The notes: generated from the sequence alone by a model not told the origin. 64,000 nucleotides of DNA from CAVQRC01 sp963715045 (GCA_963715045.1 CAVQRC010000009.1:1-64000); one strand, 5' to 3'. Counted from the first letter of the stretch, positions 40,301-49,889 are shown. Numbers and translations are program-made.

Positions 40301-40416
40301 GGCTGCTCGTCGGTCAATCCACGCCGGGAGAGCGCGAGGGTGGTCGCCATCACCACTGGGAGAATGAAAAACAGCAGGGCCTTGCGTTGCCGGTGGAAGG
40401 GGCGAAGCGTGTTCAA
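37381..40416 (-). CDS. PVC-type heme-binding CxxCH protein with propeller and HEAT repeats
   Basis: About 1011 residues, intact. I start it at the TTG at 40416 because GAGGAA lies 4 bases before it and the product then opens with a membrane anchor or signal (ALLFFILPVVMATTLALS). The upstream part of the frame is repeat-derived sequence. A membrane-bound dehydrogenase-type propeller follows (FQIEQVAAEPLVTDPVAMAF, RGRLYVVEMRGYSEDADQN, WGLDNRIHAATSSSG, GLYIADMYREVIEHPASL), then HEAT repeats. The c-type heme motif CATCHRVEQEG is at about residue 887 and the tail ends NLNQVVDRAAMADLLAYLGS. Probable periplasmic sugar or alcohol dehydrogenase with its own cytochrome; the substrate is unknown. Convergent with the PLP gene. 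Confidence 0.9.
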   Translation of the reverse strand: MNTLRPFHRQRKALLFFILPVVMATTLALSRRGLTDEQPADSLDLDYRDQLPRIAPTPPDEAIATFAVADGFQIEQVAAEPLVTDPVAMAFDARGRLYVVEMRGYSEDADQNLGRIRLLEDTNGDGRFDQSHIFAEGLSWPTAIACYDDGVFVGAAPDVLYLKDTTGDHRADVQQRVFTGFKLSNVQGLLNSFEWGLDNRIHAATSSSGAEVRRVVDGQVVDEEPLSLRGRDFAFNPRTLELVPESGGGQHGLSFNRWGEKFVCHNSDHLQIVYTPDRYLIRNPYQAMPSARRSIAADGPQAEVFRSSPIEPWRIARTRLRVKGIVPGPVEGGGRAAGYFTSATGITIYEGDAWPEEYRGWVIVADVGSNLVHRKRLEPDGSSYVGRRVDEGSEFIASTDIWFRPVQMANGPDGGLYIADMYREVIEHPASLPPILKKHLDLTSGRDRGRIYRVVPAGFVHHPVPDLTAATTAELAELLTHDNAWHRQTAARLIFERQDSSVADRLRELALHAEPAAGRIAALGALAGLSQLTESTLVAALSDPHPQVRRFVIELSEELANDSPLLRDALLELAGDPDPGVRRQLAFTLGELEGSQPMEVLARLAAANLDDHELLAAVRTSLGGGVAVTFEALLNDDRVIASAAGRQLVADLLRQLGKQQLPADVDFLVRLVQKLAAERSPLLPFVYFQLGLDREDPLSRQLFAATGGDAQAAIDQALNRARETAADEDADLAARVASLHTLRWAEFATVAQLAPELLLPSQPAEVQRAFLETLGHFSDPEVATLLIEAWPTFSPQMKSAALDVLTSREPFALQLIEAVKAEYIAVAELSPARLDSLRGHPKDTVRAAAAALAGKVSTQSEEELLATYRQAMTDGGNAERGKEVFVKHCATCHRVEQEGHELGPNLAAMIQRGQDAVLYNVLFPDKEVDPRYINYVVTTVDGQTFNGIIQSESPNSVTLIRGENARGTFLRSDIEVLQSTGHSLMPSNLNQVVDRAAMADLLAYLGSLGSK

Positions 40417-40420
40417 GGAA

Positions 40421-40426
40421 TTCCTC
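40421..40426 (-). promoter_or_regulatory. Ribosome binding site deciding a TTG start
   Basis: GAGGAA on the minus strand, 4 bases upstream of the TTG at 40416. No ATG with a comparable site lies near, and translation from here gives a normal-length signal region. Confidence 0.6.
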
Positions 40427-40552
40427 GGTGAGCGTGCGACGGACACGGAGAGTTTCAGAACCAATCGCCGCGATGGTGGAACGCGAGGTGCGATTCCCTG
40501 AGACGCGACGCTGGATGTACGATACGTCCCTCCGTCGCGTGACTCAACCCAC

Positions 40553-40590
40553 GGAGCCCCCGGCGCTGCCCTCGTTGTGCTACCCAAGTG
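40553..40590. repeat. Solo terminal-repeat fragment of the 325-bp element
   Basis: GGAGCCCCCGGCGCTGCCCT followed by CGTTGTGCTACCCAAGTG repeats the left end of copy B, which starts only 53 bases on. It looks like an end left over from an earlier insertion or a nested event. Confidence 0.6.
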
Positions 40591-40605
40591 CTGGATGCAA
40601 TCACC

Positions 40606-40930
40606 GGAGCCCCTGGCTCTGCCCTCGTTGTTCTACACAAGTAGACGTTCGCGTCGTCTGACGCCGCGGCGCAGGCCCACGTGGCGATCCCCAGGTCGAG
40701 ATGGAGCCACAGAGGTCGCCGAGGACACAGAGCACCGGGACGGTGGCCGGACCGCATCCCAGCAGCAGTCAGTTTGGCGATTTCTCTCGGTGCCCTCTTC
40801 TTTCTCTGTGACTTTCTTTCGAGAGCCGCCGTTTACCCGGGGAATCAACCTGCAACGTCGGCTGGGCCGAGGTCTCTGTGGCTCGGCACGCGAAGATGTG
40901 TATAACAACGAGGGCTCTGCCGGGGGACGC
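40606..40930. repeat. MITE-like 325-bp element, copy B (inverted relative to copy A)
   Basis: Starts GGAGCCCCTGGCTCTGCCCT, continues CGTTGTTCTACACAAGTAG and follows the reverse complement of 32638-32962 base for base with scattered substitutions. The right end TGTGTATAACAACGAGGGC, then CCGGGGGACGC, is more worn. It ends 29 bases before the Nramp-like start codon, so it may now supply that gene's 5' region. Confidence 0.78.
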
Positions 40931-40959
40931 TCTGGACGCTAGGAACACGTAGGACTTCG

Positions 40960-42281
40960 ATGACCGATACGCCCTCCACCGAGTCGTCGACCACCGAGGG
41001 TCAAGTTCCGCCGCTGCAGCGGTTCTTTCGGGCGTTGGGGCCGGCGATCATCGTGGCTTGCGTGGTGCTCGGGCCGGGCAGCATTCTCACGGCCTCGAAA
41101 GTCGGCTGCCAGTACGGCTACCAATTGGTGTGGGTGCCGCTGGTGGCCGGTCTGCTGATGGTCTCGGCCGTGGCACTGGCCGCCCGGCTCGGCGTGACGT
41201 GCGATCAGACTCCCTGTAGCGAACTGGCCACTGGAATCGGACGGCCCGCAGCTTTGCTGGTCGGGGTCTGCGTGTTTCTGATCGCGACGTGTTTTCAGTT
41301 CAGCAACAACCTGGGCGTACTGGCAGCAATCGAACCGCTCTTTCCCGAGGCCCGAGAGTGGTCCAACTGGCTGCTGGTCGGCGGCAATCTGGTGGTGATC
41401 GCGGCGCTGTTCGGAATGAAGCGACTCTACCTGCCGCTGGAAAAGCTGATGATGATTCTCGTGGGCGTGATGCTGATCGCGTTCGCGGCGAATCTGTTTT
41501 ATGCCCAGCCCACCGCTGGGACAAGTGCTGCGGGGGTTCGTGCCGAGCCTGCCCGACTCGCTGACCGAGAATCTGGTGCCGACCATCGTCGAACAGGACG
41601 GCGTGAAGTCGGTACGCGATACGTGGCTGCCGTTGACCGGTCTGATCGCGACCACGTTTTCGATCGCCGGAGCGTTCTACCAGGCGTACCTCGTGCGGGA
41701 GAAGGGATGGGATGAGCGCAATCTTCGCCAGGGTCTGGTCGATTCGTTTGCCGGGATCACCGTGCTGACCGGAATCACGATCATGATTCTGTTGACCTCG
41801 GCGACCGTGCTCTACGGCAATGTCGATCCAGCGAATCTCAACAGTGCGGCCGACGTGGCCGTGCAGCTCGAGCCGCTGTTCGGTCCGTCCGCGAAGGTGC
41901 TGTTTTGTCTGGGGATCTTCGCCGGAGCGCTCAGTTCGTTTCTCGTCAACTCGATCATCGGCGGGACGTTGCTGGCCGACGGCATCGGCGTCGACTGCCG
42001 CATCGATTCCAAGTGGACCAAGGCGTTTACGGTGGTCGTGCTGCTGGCCGGGATGGTGGTTGCCACGGGGACCACGCCGCGAGGCTCGCGTGCCGCTGAT
42101 CATCTTTGCCCAGGCGACCACCGTGCTCGGTTTGCCGCTGCTGGCCGCATCTCTGCTGTACCTGTCGAGCAGGTCGCGGGTACGCACGCCGCGGTGGATC
42201 CTCGTGCTCGTGTGGATTGGCCTGGGCGTGGCGCTGGTGCTTGCCGTCCGCAAGGCCTGGGGCCTGTGGCTGGGGTTCTAA
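40960..42281 (+). pseudogene. Nramp-related transporter with unusual metal-site residues, two frameshifts
   Basis: Start ATG 40960. Hydrophobic helices follow in the Nramp order: FRALGPAIIVACVVLGPGSI, LVWVPLVAGLLMVSAVALAA, LLVGVCVFLIATCFQFSNNL and WLLVGGNLVVIAALFG. The first shift, near 41515, leads to TWLPLTGLIATTFSIAGAFY and LFCLGIFAGALSSFLVNSII; the second, near 42085, leads to VPLIIFAQATTVLGLPLLAA. It ends at 42281. The canonical DPGN of helix 1 is GPGS here and the MPH of helix 6 appears as AFY, so the classic divalent-metal ligands are missing. It may move another cation or act differently. A strong hairpin with a T-run follows the stop. Confidence 0.82.
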
Positions 42282-42345
42282 AGCCCGGCTTCTTCAGGCA
42301 GTTGCCCGGTATTGGATTGCCGAGCGCGAAGCCGGGCTTTTTTCG
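42281..42345 (+). terminator. Terminator-like REP hairpin after the Nramp-like gene
   Basis: The arms AAGCCCGGCTTC and GAAGCCGGGCTT (12 bp, perfect) are followed by a T-run. The 59-base core is repeated exactly at 42510-42568. Confidence 0.6.
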
Positions 42346-42509
42346 CAGTGGGTGCCGCCGCGGCGTTGATGGTGTCTTGCGCAGCGTGAGACTTTGCAGG
42401 CGGCTGTTGGTGCGGGTGGCTGCCGCGTGGTCTGGCATCGCGAAGAATCCCGGCTTTTGGCCTGGCGATTGTTAACGGGCCCCGTCACGGAAAAAGCCGG
42501 GCTTCGGCA

Positions 42510-42568
42510 AAGCCCGGCTTCTTCAGGCAGTTGCCCGGTATTGGATTGCCGAGCGCGAAGCCGGGCTT
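42510..42568. repeat. Second copy of the AAGCCCGGCTTC hairpin element
   Basis: Identical over about 59 bases to 42281-42339 and also followed by a T-run. A related but diverged version lies at about 50811-50872 (same arms, same GCCGAGCG word before the right arm), so this is a small dispersed REP-like family. The region 42346-42723 otherwise has no recognised gene. Confidence 0.75.
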
Positions 42569-42723
42569 TTTTTGCGGACCACTGCAGCGGTGGATCGGCG
42601 GGGTCCGAATCGGGCGGTGTGGTGCGAGCGGCGTTTGAGTGACCGCCTGCTAACCGCTTCGGAAGCGCGCGGATACCATCCGCGGTTTTACACGCACTGG
42701 AGTGGAGACGCGTCTCCCCAGTC

Positions 42724-43780
42724 CTACTCCCCCAGCTTGATCCAGGACGTTTGCGTGACGAGCTGATTGAGCGACGCGTATGAAATATGCGCGTTTGTGG
42801 CGTACCGCGGGGAACTGTTGGCGGGATACGTCGCGAGAGTGGCGTCACCGACGAGAAACACGTTGAAGTCGCGCGAGAGATTCTCATAGCCGGCAGTCGT
42901 CGCACAGAAACACATGTCGGTGGCATACCCGGTCAGCAGCACGTGCCGGACGCCGTTCTGCTTGAGGAAATCGCGTAGCGGCCCATAGCCGTCCTCGTCG
43001 TAATACACGACGTCGTCATCGTGAACGTCGACATCGGCACAGACCGGAATCGGCAGATCCCAGAATCCCTTGTTGTTGTACTTGTCGCCCGCATCAAGGC
43101 CCGGGAACTGCTTGAAATAGTCGATCACGGGCGTGTCGCTGGAGAGCTCGATCTTTGCGGGTAGCGGTGCGCCGCGATAGTCGAAGCTGCCCAGGATCTC
43201 TTGCAACTCGCGACGGCCCTGCTCCCGCTCTGCGGCAGTCGGCCGGTATCGGATCGATCGATACAGCTTCTTGTGAACCGGGTACTCGTGACTGCGAAGG
43301 CTGTACAGCACGAGGCCCACGTGCGGTCGCAGGCGTTTCAGGAGCGGATTGACGACCTCGGCCGTATGGCGTCCGGCAAGGTGATTCTTGTCGGGCGTAC
43401 AGAAGTCGGCGACGCCGGCCGGCTGCGGCGTATCCCATCCCTGTCCGTCGTCGATTCCCCACGGGTGGACCATGATCACGGCCGTCTCTTTCGCCCGCAG
43501 TCGGTTGGGCATCTCGATGATGCCGCGGGCGTTGTACGAAAACCGCCATGCCCGGACGCTCAGATCCGCGTTCGGGTCATTGACGAGGATCGGGGCTTCG
43601 TACCGCGTGAGCTCGATGATCGGCTGCACGAATTCGGGATAGTCGTTCAGCAGCGGCGGGGGATCGGCGAGCCGGCGTGAGCTGGTTGTGGTACGTGCGG
43701 GTCGCAGTCGATTCTGTTGCGTCCTGGGCCAGGCACGGGAGAGCCAGCAAGACAATAACGATTGCAAACAGCATTCTCAT
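42724..43780 (-). pseudogene. Isochorismatase-like cysteine hydrolase, exported, one frameshift
   Basis: ATG 43780 opens a signal peptide (MLFAIVIVLLALPCLAQ). A shift near 43690 precedes LLNDYPEFVQPIIELTRYEA. The isochorismatase-like core has RAKETAVIMVHPWGIDDGQG, VGLVLYSLRSHEYPVHKKLY and RHVLLTGYATDMCFCATTAG, the last with the catalytic-type cysteine. The canonical first Asp is not in the usual VxxD position, so catalysis may differ. Its start codon overlaps the stop of the heparinase-like gene (ATGA at 43777-43780), a sign of translational coupling. Confidence 0.8.
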
Positions 43781-45567
43781 GGCGCGTTCTCCGCGGCGGG
43801 GTGCGGTGTGGTGATGACGATTTCGAGAATCCCGGCATCGGCTTGGGCCTCGACGGTGGGGTAAGTGACCGGCTGGGGGTCGGCGTATTTCATGCCGGCG
43901 TAGTGGACTTTGGTCTCGACGAATCCGGCAGGATCGACGGGGAGCAGCATTCCGCGGGTGACGTTCAGCCGCGTGCCATCGGGCCATTCGATCGTGTTGT
44001 CGAGCTGTGTGAACGGTCCGGCGAACCACCACGTGAGAGGTTTTTCGACGTGACGGCGGATCGTCAACGTGTGCGGGCGGTCCAGATCAATGAGCTGCTC
44101 GCCGACGCCGAATGCACCAGGGCCGACGCAGCGGATCCGGGCCCATCGACCGTCATCGGCAACGAGCATCTCGGCGACCTCTTCGCTCGGACTGTTGACT
44201 TCATCCTTGTTGAACTGATCGACGAGGACCGGCCGCCCGCCCGCGTGAACGACGAGCGCGCCCTTCTTGAGGCAGGCCACGATTTGGCCCTCCCGATACG
44301 AAGCGCGAAGGTAGGCTTCGTTGACATCCGGCTCTGGGAAATTCGAATGACCGCGGCAGGTCAGGTTCGATCGCGGGTGTCGACGGATTCGTCGTACCAC
44401 AGATACGCGTAGCCACCGAACGAAAAGAGCAGTTCCTCGTGGCGGTTGGGCGTCACGTATCGCGACCGCTGCAGGCCGCCGAGCGATTCGTCCCATAAGA
44501 GCCAGGTGCTGGTAGATCGGCCGCCGCTCGTGCCGGGCGATGTAGAGCAGCACGGGCGACCAGTAATTGAGCTGACCGTACGAGGGTCCGTACAGGACGT
44601 TCCCGTTGAGCTGGCCATATTCGAGCTCGGCCGGGTGCCGGCCGGCGACGGCCGCCAGGGCGATCCGGCCGGGGAGGGCCCGGGGGAATTCGGCGAGCAG
44701 ATCGCGGCCCGTCACCCGGCGAAGGGCGTCGACGAAGAAGATCCGGTACTGCAGCGACGACGCCCAGAAGTTCGACGACTGCGAATTGGTGCCGCTCTCG
44801 GTGAGGGCATCGGGCAGCAGCACGTCGGTGTGTTTTTCCAGCACCAGTTCGAGCCAGGCGGCGGCCTCGGGGGTGTCGCCCAGCAGGGCCAGGGCGGCCA
44901 CGCCCAGCGGCGGCGCGTCGACGCTCGCGTGATGCTTGTTGTAGCCGTCGCCCTGCTTCATCGTGGTCTGGAAGAACTGGTAGTAGGCTTCGCAAACCGG
45001 AACGACCGCGTCCCGGATCGCCGCCCGCTCGTCGGCAGTCAAGTCGTGATAAAGCAGGTCGTACGCGACCGCGAGAGCCTTCATGATCCGCAGGACCGCG
45101 TAGGCCTTGCTGGCGTCTGGCGGGTTGTCGGCCTCGTGTTTCCAGACCGTGGCCGCGGCGAGCGTCCACGCCTTGGCCGGTTCCAGATACGGGTTGGGCT
45201 CGTCGTCGGCGAGCGCCGCGGCGAACGCGAGATGCTCGACGATTGCCATGTCGTGCATCGCCCCGTAGAAGCGGTCGTAGAGGTTTTCGTATTGCGGATC
45301 GTCGGCCGCGGTCGGAATCCACTCGGCCCGCAGCGGCTGCGCGGCCGCCCAGTCGGCCCACCGAGTGAGGTTCTTCCAGATCCGGGCATGCACGCCGCCC
45401 TCGCGAAGCCCACGGAGCCGCGGCAGATCGCTCGCTGTGAAGTACAGCCGCGGATGCTCGGTGAGCGGCAGTTCAACGCCGGCAACCCGAGGTACCGCTG
45501 CGAGGAGTGTACTGACGATCAGCAGTACCGCGAGCAGTCGCAGAGGCACGAAGCCGAACGGTTTCAT
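43777..45567 (-). CDS. Heparinase II/III-like (alginate-lyase-like) protein with two compensating indels
   Basis: About 596 residues from ATG 45567 (signal RLLAVLLIVSTLLAAVPRVA). It begins HPRLYFTASDLPRLRGLREG, the opening of heparinase/DUF4962-type proteins. An all-alpha toroid follows (LNYHDLTADERAAIRDAV region; WASSLQYRIFFVDALRRVTG; LNGNVLYGPSYGQLNYWSPV), then a C-terminal beta domain (LVVHAGGRPVLVDQFNKDEV, TLTIRRHVEKPLTWWFAGPF). Between about 44380 and 44500 the main frame is nonsense, while another frame reads DESLGGLQRSRYVTPNRHEE and LLFSFGGYAYLWYDESVD. Two opposite indels therefore flank that stretch and the gene stays open overall. Probable polysaccharide lyase on uronic-acid polymers; substrate unproven. 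Coupled to the downstream isochorismatase-like gene. Confidence 0.8.
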   Translation of the reverse strand: MKPFGFVPLRLLAVLLIVSTLLAAVPRVAGVELPLTEHPRLYFTASDLPRLRGLREGGVHARIWKNLTRWADWAAAQPLRAEWIPTAADDPQYENLYDRFYGAMHDMAIVEHLAFAAALADDEPNPYLEPAKAWTLAAATVWKHEADNPPDASKAYAVLRIMKALAVAYDLLYHDLTADERAAIRDAVVPVCEAYYQFFQTTMKQGDGYNKHHASVDAPPLGVAALALLGDTPEAAAWLELVLEKHTDVLLPDALTESGTNSQSSNFWASSLQYRIFFVDALRRVTGRDLLAEFPRALPGRIALAAVAGRHPAELEYGQLNGNVLYGPSYGQLNYWSPVLLYIARHERRPIYQHLALMGRIARRPAAVAIRDAQPPRGTALFVRWLRVSVVRRIRRHPRSNLTCRGHSNFPEPDVNEAYLRASYREGQIVACLKKGALVVHAGGRPVLVDQFNKDEVNSPSEEVAEMLVADDGRWARIRCVGPGAFGVGEQLIDLDRPHTLTIRRHVEKPLTWWFAGPFTQLDNTIEWPDGTRLNVTRGMLLPVDPAGFVETKVHYAGMKYADPQPVTYPTVEAQADAGILEIVITTPHPAAENAP

Positions 45568-45593
45568 GGCGGGGCCGTGGGTCAACGTGCGTA

Positions 45594-45719
45594 ATGACAA
45601 TGTAATGACTAATGACGAAGGAATACCGAATGCCCAATGACAAAGCAAAGGCTGGCTTGGGAACTGGTTTGGGAATTAGTCATTAGGGTGTAGTTAGTCC
45701 TTGGCCATTAGTCATTCCA
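45594..45719. repeat. Dispersed ATGACTAATGAC-type repeat, copy 2 (palindromic)
   Basis: The left half has TAATGACTAATGACGAAGGA and the right half the inverse (CCATTAGTCATT, AATTAGTCATTAGG), so the whole 126-base gap can fold as one hairpin between two minus-strand genes. Confidence 0.65.
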
Positions 45720-48700
45720 CTACCTTTCCGCCCTAAGTAACTGAACAGAGTCCCGTACCTCCTGCGGCGACAGGTTCTCGAGAATCCGTTCGGGCATCGT
45801 CGAGGTCGGCAACTCGAAGATCTCTTCGACGTCTTCGCGACTGATCCGGGTGGCTTTGCCCTGGGAATCGACGAGCGTGAGGCTGGCCGCGTCCTGCTGC
45901 TTGATCAAGCCGGTCAACTGGCGGCCGTTGGAGACCACGGCATACGTCTGGTAGTCGCGCTTCACGACCGCACTCGGGTCGACGACGTTGGCCAGCAATG
46001 CCACGCGGTCGAGGCGATTCGTGTCGGTCAGATCGGGGCCCACGTCCTGACCTTCGCCGAACAGCTTGTGGCAGATTCCGCAGTGTTTGGTAAACAGGAT
46101 CTTGCCGGCCGCCGGATCGCCGGTGCCGCGATTGAGATCGTTGGTGTGCTTTCGCATCAAGGCCAGCTGTTCACCTGGCGTTCCGGGACCCACGCGGCCC
46201 CAGTGTTTCTTGACGAGCTCGTCGAGTTGCTCGTCGTCGAGCAGGGCGATCGGCCGCAGTTCGACGATGGCGATCGCCGAGGGGGGAATCTGCCCGTTGT
46301 CGACCCGCTTCGAGCAGGCCCCGAGCACCCGCTTTGCGGCGAAAGAGAATGCTGCGGATTTCCTGCTGCAGGTCGGCATCTTGAGCCGCGTACGTGGCGA
46401 GCAGGCGGGTCGCAATCTCGTCGCGGTCGAACTCGTCGAGGACTCGCAGGGCAGCCCGCTTGAGGTCGTCGTCGCCGGCCGCGTCATAGACATCGAGTAC
46501 GACGGGCACGGCATCTTCGCGGGCAAAGTCGGGCAGCAAGTTCAGCAGCGTCGGCCTGTTCGGCATCGGCGGTATCGGTCGCGGCGAGGCGTTGAAGTAC
46601 GTGGCGATAGGCTTTGCCGACGCCGCCGCGGAGGGCCAGTTCGATGTTCAGCGGGTCGTTCGGGTCTGCCTTCCAGGCGGTACGGATCCACCGCTTGAGG
46701 GGTCCACTGAGGGGCACGTAGTTGCGGCGTTCGGCCTCGGGTGGCTGTTCGGCCAGGCTGGCCAGTTCGGCGAACATCGTCCCCTGGCCCATGCCGCCGA
46801 TTCCACGGGCCCGTTCGGAGAGCCCCTGATTGAGGGCCTGCTTCGCGTCCAGGTCGTATTCGGCGGGCGTTGCGTCGATCAGCCGCAAGCACCACTCATA
46901 GGAATTCGGCTGTCCCTCGGCGGCATAGCGGCGAATCAACCGACGAAGATGCCCCCGATTGGAGGCCAGCTGCCAGGCTTCGGGACGGGCGAATCGTGCG
47001 AGGAGCCGCTCGGCGTGGTTGAGTGCGAACAATTCGATCGCCCACCACTGCGGCCACTCGATCCGTTCCACGCTTTCGTCGAGGTCGCGATCGAGCAATA
47101 CGAAGAGTACGTCGAGTCCGACGTCACCATCGAAGCGGCGGGCCGAGGCAGACAGTTGCTGGCGGACCAGCGGCGTCGGTTCCTCGGCGGCCAGCTCGAC
47201 GAGTCGGGCGGCGACGTCGGCGGAGATCTGGCGTTGGTCCCCCAGCAGTCGTACGACCCAGTACCGCATGTAGGGGTAGGGATGATCCAGGAGCTGGATG
47301 GCCAACGCATCGTCGAGACCGTCCGTGACGTTGAGGGCCCACAAGCCGCGGAGGGCGAGTTGCGGATTTGCCTCCGAGGTCGCGAGCTTCCGCAACTGCG
47401 GCACGATCGAATTGTCGCGGCGGTGGGCCATTTCGATCCGGGCACGATCGGCGTACCACAGATTCGGATGGTCGAGCAGGTCGACGAGTTCGGTGGAACT
47501 CAGCTTCGCGATGTCGAACGGAGCAGCAGGCCTGGTTCCCGCGGCGGCGAGGCGGTAGATCCGCCCGTTGGTGCGATCCCATGCAGCGTCGGGGTCGGGG
47601 TGCGAGTTGCGGGCGTCGTGAAAATCGGAGAAGTACATTTCGCCGCCCGGGCCGAGACACAGATCGGTTGCCCCGAACCACGTGTCGTGCGAGTCGACCA
47701 GGATCCCTTCGAACTTTGCGCGGACCTTACGGCCGTCCGGCACGAGCGTCCACCACGAGGCCGTGTGGTTGAGAAAATTCCCCGAGACGAACCTGCCGCG
47801 AAAGTGAGCCGGAAACGTATCGCCCAGATAGATCGTGCCACCGGTCGGAGGACCGAGCGGCGTCTGGTCGTACTCGGTCTGACCGAACCAGTGATAGGCG
47901 TACGGATTGTGCAGCGGGCCGTGCTTGTCGAACGACTTGTAGTAGTAACCGCCCTGCACGGCCTGGACGAACAGGCCCGCGTTCGAGCAGTAATACATCT
48001 CACCGTTGTCGTCGAAGGTCAGGCCGTAGAGATTGCCTCCCCCTTCGCAGAACAGCTCAAACTGGTCAGTGAGCGGATGGTACCGCCACGCTCCCTGCTG
48101 AAACTCGATGCCGCGAATATTGCAAGTCGTCGTGCTGCCGTTGAGGCCGTACAGCCAGCCGTCGGGTCCCCAGGTGAGATGATTGGCCAGCGACTGGGCG
48201 TCTTCCATGCCGAATCCGCTGAGCAGCACCTGGGGTTCGCTATCCGGGACATCGTCGCGATCGCGATCGGGATAGAACAGCAGGTAGGGCACCTGGATGA
48301 CGTACACCCCGCCGTGACCGAAGGCGAGGCCCGTCGTGAGATTCAGGCCGTCGACAAAGTCGTGGAATTGGTCGGCCCGGCCGTCGCGGTCGGTGTCCGT
48401 AAGGATCGTGATCTTGTCCGCTCCCCGGGGACCGTGCGGTGGCGGCTTGGGGACGCGGTCGTAGACCGTGCGTGAATAGCGATCGACTTTGACCCGTTCC
48501 AGACCGGCCGGGTTCGGGTACTGCAGATACTGGATCGTCCACAGCCGGCCGCGATCGTCGCACTTCACGAGGATGCACTGCGTGACGTCCGGCTCGCTCG
48601 CGACCAGGTTTACCTCGAGCCCTTCGGCGACGGTCATCTTTGCGGCCGCCTGGTCAGGCGGGTATCCCTGGGCCCGGGCCGAGGCATGCCAGCCGAGTGC

Positions 48701-48751
48701 CGCGTACAGAACGAGGATCGTGGTCAATGCGGGTGAGCGGGAAAGAGACAT
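45720..48751 (-). pseudogene. PVC-type heme-binding CxxCH protein with propeller and HEAT repeats, two frameshifts
   Basis: ATG 48751 with a signal peptide. The propeller reads VAEGLEVNLVASEPDVTQC, GRLWTIQYLQYPNPAGLERV, LTTGLAFGHGGVYVIQVPY, NHLTWGPDGWLYGLNGSTT and GPGGEMYFSDFHDARNSHPD. HEAT repeats follow (DHPYPYMRYWVVRLLGDQRQ). The frame shifts near 46560 (to LLNLLPDFAREDAVPVVLDV) and again near 46330. The C-terminal cytochrome then reads ILFTKHCGICHKLFGEGQDV and DRVALLANVVDPSAVVKRDY, ending RDSVQLLRAER at 45720. Same architecture as the 37-40 kb protein but a distinct subfamily. Periplasmic; substrate unknown. Confidence 0.87.
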
Positions 48752-48823
48752 GAGCAGCCAGAGAGACCTATGGGACCAAAGCGACTGTAAGGGTCACGAA
48801 GAACGCGGTTGTCGCCGCCGCGG

Positions 48824-49889
48824 TTACTTTCCTTCGGGGCGGGCCCGCTCGGCGAGAACGTCGAGACCGACGATCCGCGCCTGCCCGTTCGCCTGTTCGA
48901 CCAGATCGCAAATCAAATCGATCGCCTGGAAGTTCGGATCGACGACGCCCAGGCAGGACGGGTGGGCCAGGAAATCGAACACGGCGTTGTTCTCGAGGAC
49001 CCATTCCATGGCAATTCGAATCGCGTGGAGAAAGTCGTCGAGCTGCCACCGTCCGTTGCGAAAGGCGCCGATGTCGCTGATGGGACTCATCGGCACGTCG
49101 ATCAGTCCGGTCGGGTAGGCAAACGGTTGGGCTTCCTGCTGGGCCGCGACGATGTTGTCGAGCGCTTCCTGGGAAGGCCTCCGATTCGGGTCGTTGAGTG
49201 GTTCGATGCCGGCATGCGCCGGATACTTCGCGCTCACCCAGTCGAAGCCGAGTTCCAGCAGCATCTGCTGGACATCTTCTCGATCGTGGAGTCCGTTGGC
49301 GAAGCCGCCCGGCGTACGGAAGCCGGCCGCATCGACACCGATCCGTTGCTTGAGTGCCTTGTTGCAGAGAGCGATGTTCTCGCGAAGCACTTCCGGGATC
49401 GACCGCCCGCGGAGCAGCCAGGGGGCGCGGGCGAAACGGTACTGAACTTCGGCCTGGTTCTTCGCGAGCAGGTAGACGTGGTCGTAGGTGTGGTTGCCGA
49501 TGGGGTGTCCGGCGTCGGCAATTTCCTGGAGCCAGGCCACATCGGGCTGCTCGAAAACCTGGCCCACGACAAACGTATGGATCACGCCACCGCGATCTTT
49601 GACGCGACGGCAGGCATCGACGGCGTATTGCTTGACGGGCGGGGTGAGATTGCCCTTCTCGTAGTCCCACTCGGTGTCGTTCCAGGCGGGGAAGTTGCGG
49701 GCCATCTCGAGGTCGAGCGTGATCGCGACGAGGGCCTCTTCCGGTTGTTTGGCTTCGATCGCGGCGGCAGGTTTCGCCGCGAGATTCGCCAGTCCGGCGG
49801 CACCGATCGCCGCCAGGCCCGCGGCCGTGCCGCCTTCCCGCAGTGCCTGTCGACGGGTGAGCTTCGGTGCGTTCCTGGTTCGCTGTCAT
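48824..49889 (-). pseudogene. Polysaccharide deacetylase (NodB-like), Tat-type leader, one frameshift
   Basis: From ATG 49889 (MTANQERTEA), a frame change near 49862 joins to LTRRQALREGGTAAGLAAIG, a Tat leader. The rest is open: LVAITLDLEMARNFPAWND (first Asp), HTFVVGQVFEQPDVAWLQEI, AGHPIGNHTYDHVYLLAKNQ (the HxxxH metal motif), GVDAAGFRTPGGFANG (conserved Arg-Pro) and FDFLAHPSCLGVVDP. It would remove acetyl groups from a polysaccharide in the periplasm or at the surface. It stands between the heme gene and the CBM9-like gene, on the same strand as both. Confidence 0.85.

Noticed and set aside
33056..40416. Composite transposon carrying three genes
   Set aside because: The flanking repeats are inverted and equal in length, but no transposase and no target duplication outside the pair can be seen, so I report only the repeats and not a defined element.
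38452..40431. Long plus-strand open reading (659 codons) opposite the heme protein
   Set aside because: It is the antisense of a clear propeller/heme gene. GC-rich codon bias keeps the complementary frame open, and the translation has no family features.
40681..40905. Reading of 74 codons inside repeat copy B, with a similar reading in copy A (32568-32888, minus)
   Set aside because: The similarity follows from the shared repeat DNA. The C-termini differ, there is no ribosome site, and the composition is repeat-like.
46592..48475. Long plus-strand open reading (627 codons) opposite the second heme protein
   Set aside because: Same antisense effect; the minus strand carries all the recognisable motifs.
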